Shown: positions 59,611 to 64,000 of the stretch, in pieces | Position numbering within the stretch: the first letter of the stretch is position 1 | Layout: each line of letters opens with the position of its first letter | Position numbers and translations under genes: made by a program | The notes under the pieces: generated by a model | Told to the model about the DNA's origin: nothing | The model's input: only the letters and a program-made list of their open reading frames with translations | Database searches by the model: none | NCBI RefSeq assembly: GCF_050433125.1 | Contig: NZ_JBNPXV010000003.1 | Location: 310,001-374,000, forward strand | Length of the DNA: 64,000 nucleotides | Direction: 5' to 3' | Source: Roseimarinus sediminis | Lineage (GTDB): Bacteria; Bacteroidota; Bacteroidia; Bacteroidales; Prolixibacteraceae

Positions 59611-61557
59611 TTAGTCGTAAAAGGTCCATAAAAAGCCAAAACGAAGTGCCCTTTGCTCAATGGGATAGCCCGGTGTACTGAATGATTCGCCCATTTTGTA
59701 CCAGCTATTGGCGTGCTCATATTTGACAAAAGCACTGGTTCGTTTCAACTTTGCGTTGGCATACAAATTAATAAGCGGATAAGCTCCTGTTTCGCGCTCG
59801 TTTTGCAAATAGAAAGTTGTTGTTGAGGGTTCAAAAGCATTGGCCATAAAGCGGGTGTGATAATATGCCTCGACTCCAAGCTGAATTTTCATCACTTTAA
59901 ACAGGTAATGAGAATAATAAAGGCTGGAATAAAAGTTCCATTGAGGCAGGCGCAATACACTGCTGTTCGAAACACCCTGCCACACCATCTTATTAGACCA
60001 TGCAAAGCGACCAAACAGCACCTCCTTGTTCAGCCAGAAAGCCGCTACCGAAAATTCACCTTCATACTGATCGGGTATGGCCATGGTGTTGTTGTAAAGG
60101 TAGTTGCTGATCAATGCATAGTTAAACCCCATGGATGCATGAATTCGCGGATAGTAAAAAGCCGAACGGATCAATACCTCATGTTGTTTCTTAAAATCAT
60201 TGTCCCACTTGAAGTGATTACTGTACAGGTGTTCCTGGAAAATATTGGCCGAAAAATCACGGTACCCTCCGCTTACTGTTAGCAGCGTAGTATCTCCCCA
60301 CATGTGAATGCTCTTTTCAGCCGAGCCCATCACACTCGCGTCGCCAATGTTTCGTCCCAAAAGAGCAAAACGGGCAGTCGCATCCCATTGAAACATATCA
60401 TTTTTCCGACTGTAAATTTCACCGCCCAGATACAAATTTGAATATCGATAAGTGCGATTTCCTTCGGGCAACGGATGTGCTGCCCTTACCACCTCATTCT
60501 CGGCAAAAACCCTTTTTCCGAAAGTAAATTTCCGGTTTTCATTTTCAAACATCTTCAACTGCAGCAGGTGGGAGAATTTCGTAAAGCGCAACGAATCGAT
60601 ATGATTGCTGGTACTGAACCAGGTATTATCAAAATAGTTTACGTCAACAGTACTTTCGTTGTTGAAACGCTTATAATGATCAAATACTACACTATACTGG
60701 ATGGCATAACGTGGAACAAACTCCGCGAGCAGTGAGTCATTCATTGTGGTATCCGGCAGCAGAAAGGGGATTTGCCCCATCAGATATTCATGTGAAGTGA
60801 AAATTGTAAATGACTTGTTATCGGATCTGAAAGGTTGAACAAGCCCAACTGCATAATCGGCCGGCTTAAGAGAAGGACGTATAATGGTATCGCGAATTCC
60901 TCCATTTAACACCAGATTATTGTTACGCTTTATAAAACTGATGTAACTATTGTAACGCTCGGCATTACGCGAAACAAATACGTTGAAATCGTTATGAATG
61001 GCCTCCTGATAGTTAAACTGACTCTTGTTTTTGATGGCATCGTAATGAAAACCAAAATTGGTAATCGAATCAATATTTCGGGTAAAAAAAGCTTCGAAAA
61101 CCTGCTCGGCATTGCGCCCTCCCTGTTTACCCTGATCGTACATGAGACTGGCATACGGCGTAGTTGTATTGAAATAACGAGTTTCGGCCGCTTCCTTGTA
61201 ATAGGCCTGCAGGTGTTTCATAAAGTAGAAATCACCACCATCCTCCCGCTGAAAAAAAAGATTCGACTCATAAGGGGCCCCCACATAGCCCAGGTAATTG
61301 TTTGAAATACTTTGTTGAAAAATGGGATGATGAATATGAAAGTTGATGGTCGAAGTATCAATCAATTCATAACTTTCATGTCCATAGTGATTCGTAAGCT
61401 TCCATACTGAGAGCCTTTGCTCGATTTCCGCGGCCTCTTCCAAAGTCACCGTCTCGCTGGTATCATTCTGTTGTGCAGACAATTGATCAAATCCCTGTCC
61501 GGATGCGAAAAGAACCAAAAGCGCCAGCAAGATGAAAAGTGTAATGCGTTTCAACAT
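59611..61557 (-). CDS. putative porin (outer-membrane barrel)
   Basis: This 648-residue protein has a signal peptide (LKRITLFILLALLVLFASGQ), a region with a YDQGKQGGRNAEQVFEAFFT motif, and a long beta-rich section with alternating aromatic residues. The end FGFLWTFYD is aromatic, as in barrels. I take it as the Bacteroidetes putative-porin family (Porin_10). Such proteins are often abundant but are not biochemically defined. The longer open frame to 61626 is not used because the ATG at 61557 starts the signal peptide. Confidence 0.8.
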   Translation of the reverse strand: MLKRITLFILLALLVLFASGQGFDQLSAQQNDTSETVTLEEAAEIEQRLSVWKLTNHYGHESYELIDTSTINFHIHHPIFQQSISNNYLGYVGAPYESNLFFQREDGGDFYFMKHLQAYYKEAAETRYFNTTTPYASLMYDQGKQGGRNAEQVFEAFFTRNIDSITNFGFHYDAIKNKSQFNYQEAIHNDFNVFVSRNAERYNSYISFIKRNNNLVLNGGIRDTIIRPSLKPADYAVGLVQPFRSDNKSFTIFTSHEYLMGQIPFLLPDTTMNDSLLAEFVPRYAIQYSVVFDHYKRFNNESTVDVNYFDNTWFSTSNHIDSLRFTKFSHLLQLKMFENENRKFTFGKRVFAENEVVRAAHPLPEGNRTYRYSNLYLGGEIYSRKNDMFQWDATARFALLGRNIGDASVMGSAEKSIHMWGDTTLLTVSGGYRDFSANIFQEHLYSNHFKWDNDFKKQHEVLIRSAFYYPRIHASMGFNYALISNYLYNNTMAIPDQYEGEFSVAAFWLNKEVLFGRFAWSNKMVWQGVSNSSVLRLPQWNFYSSLYYSHYLFKVMKIQLGVEAYYHTRFMANAFEPSTTTFYLQNERETGAYPLINLYANAKLKRTSAFVKYEHANSWYKMGESFSTPGYPIEQRALRFGFLWTFYD

Positions 61558-61686
61558 GTGCACAAAGATATAGAAAAGATTATGTTGCAAAACCCTCAGG
61601 ACACTACCAATTGAGGCTTTGTGCATTTAAAACGAAAAACTTCTACGTTTTTTATCAAACAGGATGTTAATAAACTTTAATTTACT

Positions 61687-61704
61687 TGTAGCTGGTATTT
61701 ACCA
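61687..61704 (-). terminator. hairpin at the end of the first TPM-domain gene
   Basis: The arms agctggta and taccagct (61687-61694 and 61697-61704) form an eight-base stem. The TAA stop (61699-61701) lies at the stem-loop border. The tail is only moderately U-rich, so termination is likely but weaker. Confidence 0.5.
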
Positions 61705-62505
61705 GCTGCCACCTGCACCACCGCCGCCAAAACTCCCGCCGCCAAAGCCGCCAAAGCTGCCAAAGCTGTTGCCACCTCCAAATGAGCCCGAGCCGCTTTG
61801 AAAATTACCAAAATGACCTGAATGGTTTCTACCTGCTCCACTGAACATTCCCAAGGCAAGCCAGAATGGCAGACTACTCCTGTTTCCGGCACTGTAATAA
61901 CTGCGTCGGCGCCGTCCGAATAATATAGGGAAAACAAAGAAAATCAACACAAAAAGAAGGAAGGGATTGAAACCACCGCCACCTGCATTTTCAGCATATT
62001 GCTGATAAGTGTATTCACCTTTGGTGAGTTCAATCATTACACTGGTGGCACGGTCGATTCCCTGATACATTTGTCCTGCCTTAAAGCTCGGAATCATTTC
62101 GTTTTCGACAATCTGTTTGGCTGTAGCATCGGGGATCACTCCTTCGAGCCCATAACCCACTGCGACAAACACTTCGCCATCGGAATCACTGCTTTTATCT
62201 TTGAGCAATATTAGCATGCCATTGTCAAATTGCTGATCGCCAATGCCCCATGCTTCCCCCAGCATGAAGGCATAATCGGAGGCCGGATAAGCTCCTAAGT
62301 CATTAAGTGTAACCACAGCAATCTGGGTCGATGTCGACGCAAAAAAATCGACCAGCTTGCGCTCAAGCTGCTGTTCTTCGGCCGGCGACAGCAGGTTGGC
62401 AAAGTCGGTCACCAGTGTAGGTGGTTCAGGACGTTTGGGCAGTTCCTGTGCCATTAGTGCTACTGAGGAAAGAAGTAAAAAAGCAATCGTGAATAATTGT
62501 TTCAT
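61699..62505 (-). CDS. TPM-domain membrane protein with Gly-rich tail
   Basis: This 268-residue protein has a signal peptide (TIAFLLLSSVALMAQ), a TPM domain (about 28-170; VTDFANLLSPAEEQQLE, GIGDQQFDNGMLILLK and GYGLEGVIPDATAKQI), a membrane segment (FLLFVLIFFVFPILF) and a tail with repeats of Gly, Ser, Asn and Phe (GGGSFGGGGAGGSW end). TPM proteins such as YgcG may act in photosystem repair or membrane stress. The start 62505 is preferred to an upstream Met. It is the last of three linked genes. Confidence 0.85.
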   Translation of the reverse strand: MKQLFTIAFLLLSSVALMAQELPKRPEPPTLVTDFANLLSPAEEQQLERKLVDFFASTSTQIAVVTLNDLGAYPASDYAFMLGEAWGIGDQQFDNGMLILLKDKSSDSDGEVFVAVGYGLEGVIPDATAKQIVENEMIPSFKAGQMYQGIDRATSVMIELTKGEYTYQQYAENAGGGGFNPFLLFVLIFFVFPILFGRRRRSYYSAGNRSSLPFWLALGMFSGAGRNHSGHFGNFQSGSGSFGGGNSFGSFGGFGGGSFGGGGAGGSW

Positions 62506-62512
62506 TGAATGT

Positions 62513-62953
62513 CTATTTTCCGTATGAAATATCATTGGCTAATTCGTTAACATCGTCCTTTTGATAAGGAAAATGATTCTTAAGCTGCAATCCGGCCTGA
62601 ATGATTCCAACACTCAAACCTTCGGCAATTTTACCTTCTTTTAGAAAGCCCAACACCAGGGCATTGGTTTCGTTCCAGAAGTTTTCATCCACTTTGGCAT
62701 TGATGCCAACATCGCCCAATACGGCAAATTTGTGATCTTCGATCGACAAATAAAATAGTACACCGTTGCGAAGTTCTGTTTTATGCATGCCAAGCTGTTC
62801 AAACCAGTAAGCAGCCCTGTCGAGCTCATTTTCGCCGCATTTCTTTTCAACATGCAACCTGATCTCACCCGAAGTATTTAATTCGGCTGTCTCGATTGAT
62901 TTTTTGATTTTTTCTTTTTCCTCTTCGCTAAAAAAGGCTGAAGGTATTGTCAT
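62513..62953 (-). CDS. second TPM-domain protein
   Basis: This 146-residue protein has no signal peptide and shows the TPM core: SGEIRLHVEKKCGENELDRA, LRNGVLFYLSIEDHKFAVLG, DVGINAKV and then a helix. It is a soluble, single-domain homologue of the gene that follows seven bases after its stop on the minus strand. It lies 75 bases after lemA. The TPM-TPM-LemA trio recurs in bacteria and is likely one membrane-linked system. Confidence 0.88.
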   Translation of the reverse strand: MTIPSAFFSEEEKEKIKKSIETAELNTSGEIRLHVEKKCGENELDRAAYWFEQLGMHKTELRNGVLFYLSIEDHKFAVLGDVGINAKVDENFWNETNALVLGFLKEGKIAEGLSVGIIQAGLQLKNHFPYQKDDVNELANDISYGK

Positions 62954-63028
62954 TTCTTTTTATTTATGGGTTAAAGCCAGTTCAATATAAATGAACCGGC
63001 GGGAAAATTATCTTGAAATAAATCAATG

Positions 63029-63622
63029 CTAAAATTGTACTTCGGGTGCTTTGTCGGCACCCTGTGCTGCCTCAAAATAGGCTTTCTTTTCAAAGTTGAA
63101 GATATTGGCATAAACCGACTGTGGAAAGGTACGAATATAGGTATTGAAGCCCTGCGCACTTTCGTTGAATTTGCGTCGTTCAACAGCAATCCGGTTTTCT
63201 GTTCCTTCAAGCTGTGCCTGCAGGTCGCGGAAATTCTCGTTGGCTTTCAGGTCGGGGTAACGCTCCATTACGACCATCAAACGGCCCAAAGCTGATGAAA
63301 GTCCGTCCTGCGCCTGTTGAAAATTAGCCAGTGCATTGGCATCCAGCTTCGAAGGATCGATGGTAACCTGGGTCGCTTTCGAACGTGCATTAATAACACC
63401 CTCGAGGGTTTCGCGTTCATGCGAGGCATATCCCTTAACGGTATTCACAAGATTAGGAATCAGGTCGGCCCTGCGCTGGTATACATTTTCGACCTGCGAC
63501 CACTGTGCTGTAACACCTTCTTCCATGCTCACCATTTTATTATAAGAATTTTTCACGCTGCTGTAAGTGAATAAAATCACCAGACCAATCACGACCAATA
63601 CAATAATTGACTTCTTTTTCAT
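63029..63622 (-). CDS. lemA: LemA family protein
   Basis: This 197-residue protein has a membrane anchor (SIIVLVVIGLVILFTYSS) and the LemA helices: NKMVSMEEGVTAQWSQVENV, YQRRADLIPNLVNTVKGYA, LSSALGRLMVVMERYPDLKA, FRDLQAQLEGTENRIAVERR and the C-terminal FNTYIRTFPQ. LemA has a four-helix-bundle fold and no settled function. The ATG at 63622 is preferred over the longer frame. It is the first gene of the lemA-TPM-TPM run. Confidence 0.93.
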   Translation of the reverse strand: MKKKSIIVLVVIGLVILFTYSSVKNSYNKMVSMEEGVTAQWSQVENVYQRRADLIPNLVNTVKGYASHERETLEGVINARSKATQVTIDPSKLDANALANFQQAQDGLSSALGRLMVVMERYPDLKANENFRDLQAQLEGTENRIAVERRKFNESAQGFNTYIRTFPQSVYANIFNFEKKAYFEAAQGADKAPEVQF

Positions 63623-63935
63623 CTGCTTAAGTGTTAAGTTATAAAAGACATCAAATGAGAACAACACCACTCTGTTCCAATGAACTCCGTTCCTCGCAAT
63701 TTAGAAACTTCTGGTTTGTTTTCATTCAGATGCTCATTTCATATTTCTTTTTAAATGAATTTAATTTTCGGCTATAAAAGCCACAATGTAAAAATATATT
63801 GTTGCCAGTTAATACGACAATCGGGTAACGGTGGTATTTTACCGACAAACTGCATATTTGGCTTATGCACAAAAAGCAAACCAACAAGTACTGTGATGAC
63901 AGCTTGTCATAAAAACAATTCATTAATTTAGCAGC
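63623..63935. other. 313-base intergenic gap before the window end
   Basis: AT-rich sequence with no gene seen. TAATTTAG near 63925 resembles a -7 box with one mismatch, in front of the partial gene at 63936. Confidence 0.3.
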
Positions 63936-64000
63936 ATGAAGAACAAAGTACTGATATGTGCCGAGCTTTTAAAGTACCCCAACAGAGGGCTGGGACGGGT
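63936..64000 (+). CDS. start of an incomplete gene, perhaps a glycosyltransferase
   Basis: Twenty-one codons (MKNKVLICAELLKYPNRGLG and one more) are present before the window ends. The KYPNRGLGR block near the start resembles N-termini of Bacteroidetes family 1 glycosyltransferases with a KYPNxGLG motif, but 21 residues cannot decide it. Confidence 0.35.
   Translation, partial: MKNKVLICAELLKYPNRGLGR

Overview
The window looks like chromosomal DNA from a member of the Bacteroidota, most likely Bacteroidales or a near relative. The signs are a matrixin protease with a type IX secretion C-terminal tail, a TonB receptor paired with a DUF4249 lipoprotein, the Bacteroidetes-type lysS with a C-terminal extension, the order purH-mreB-mreC-mreD-mrdA-rodA, and many starts preceded by the Bacteroidetes -7 box TAnnTTTG. 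I see no rRNA, tRNA, CRISPR array, insertion sequence or prophage. Most genes are housekeeping or envelope genes, with accessory patches at about 10-19 kb, 32-37 kb and 39.5-42.3 kb.

Layout. 0.2-3.3 kb: four co-oriented genes (SRPBCC protein, PhzF-like protein, type 2 IPP isomerase, PlsC). 3.7-7.2 kb: TonB receptor and DUF4249 lipoprotein, convergent with a GH2 lipoprotein glycosidase (7.4-10.1 kb). 10.3-12.1 kb: a STAS-like protein, a DUF4256 protein and a broken outer-membrane protein gene. 12.6-18.4 kb: one minus-strand run of an AraC regulator, an ABC-2 exporter pair, an alpha/alpha-toroid protein and a short UvrA paralog, an arrangement recalling DrrA/DrrB/DrrC drug self-resistance. A perfect 21-bp repeat lies the same distance upstream of a -7 box at the exporter and at the UvrA paralog, which suggests one regulon. 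18.6-21 kb: a small Lys/Cys-rich secreted protein diverges from an RprXY-like two-component system, and four GTTA repeats spaced 11, 10 and 11 bp lie between them. 21-32 kb: adk, hpt, purE, a PorV-like/helix-hairpin-helix barrel pair, an acyltransferase, a HAD hydrolase, recJ and lysS, with a structured repeat-like element upstream of lysS.

32.4-36.8 kb: a secreted companion protein followed by a 1256-residue matrixin/MBG-repeat protein. 37-41.6 kb: gpsA, pgi and a large pRiA4b ORF-3 family protein. 41.6-42.1 kb: two gene remnants. 42.3-45.2 kb: an EamA transporter, an ACP-phosphodiesterase-like protein and a KamA-family radical SAM enzyme. 45.4-52.6 kb: the rod-shape and elongasome operon. 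52.8-63.6 kb: mgtE, rsmA, a flippase-like protein, a LolC/E-like permease, a Nudix hydrolase, an MltF-like transglycosylase, a putative porin and a TPM-TPM-LemA set. The last 65 bases start an incomplete gene.

Two themes recur. Several minus-strand genes (mreB, recJ, mgtE, first TPM gene) end inside a hairpin, so the stop codon sits in or at the loop of a likely terminator; the mreB one is inside an operon and could set the ratio of MreB to MreCD/PBP2/RodA. Two genes (an outer-membrane protein at 12 kb and a VOC protein at 42 kb) have kept both ends and lost the middle, a deletion pattern that deserves a read-level check. All functional calls rest on motif reading and memory of families; no database search was run.
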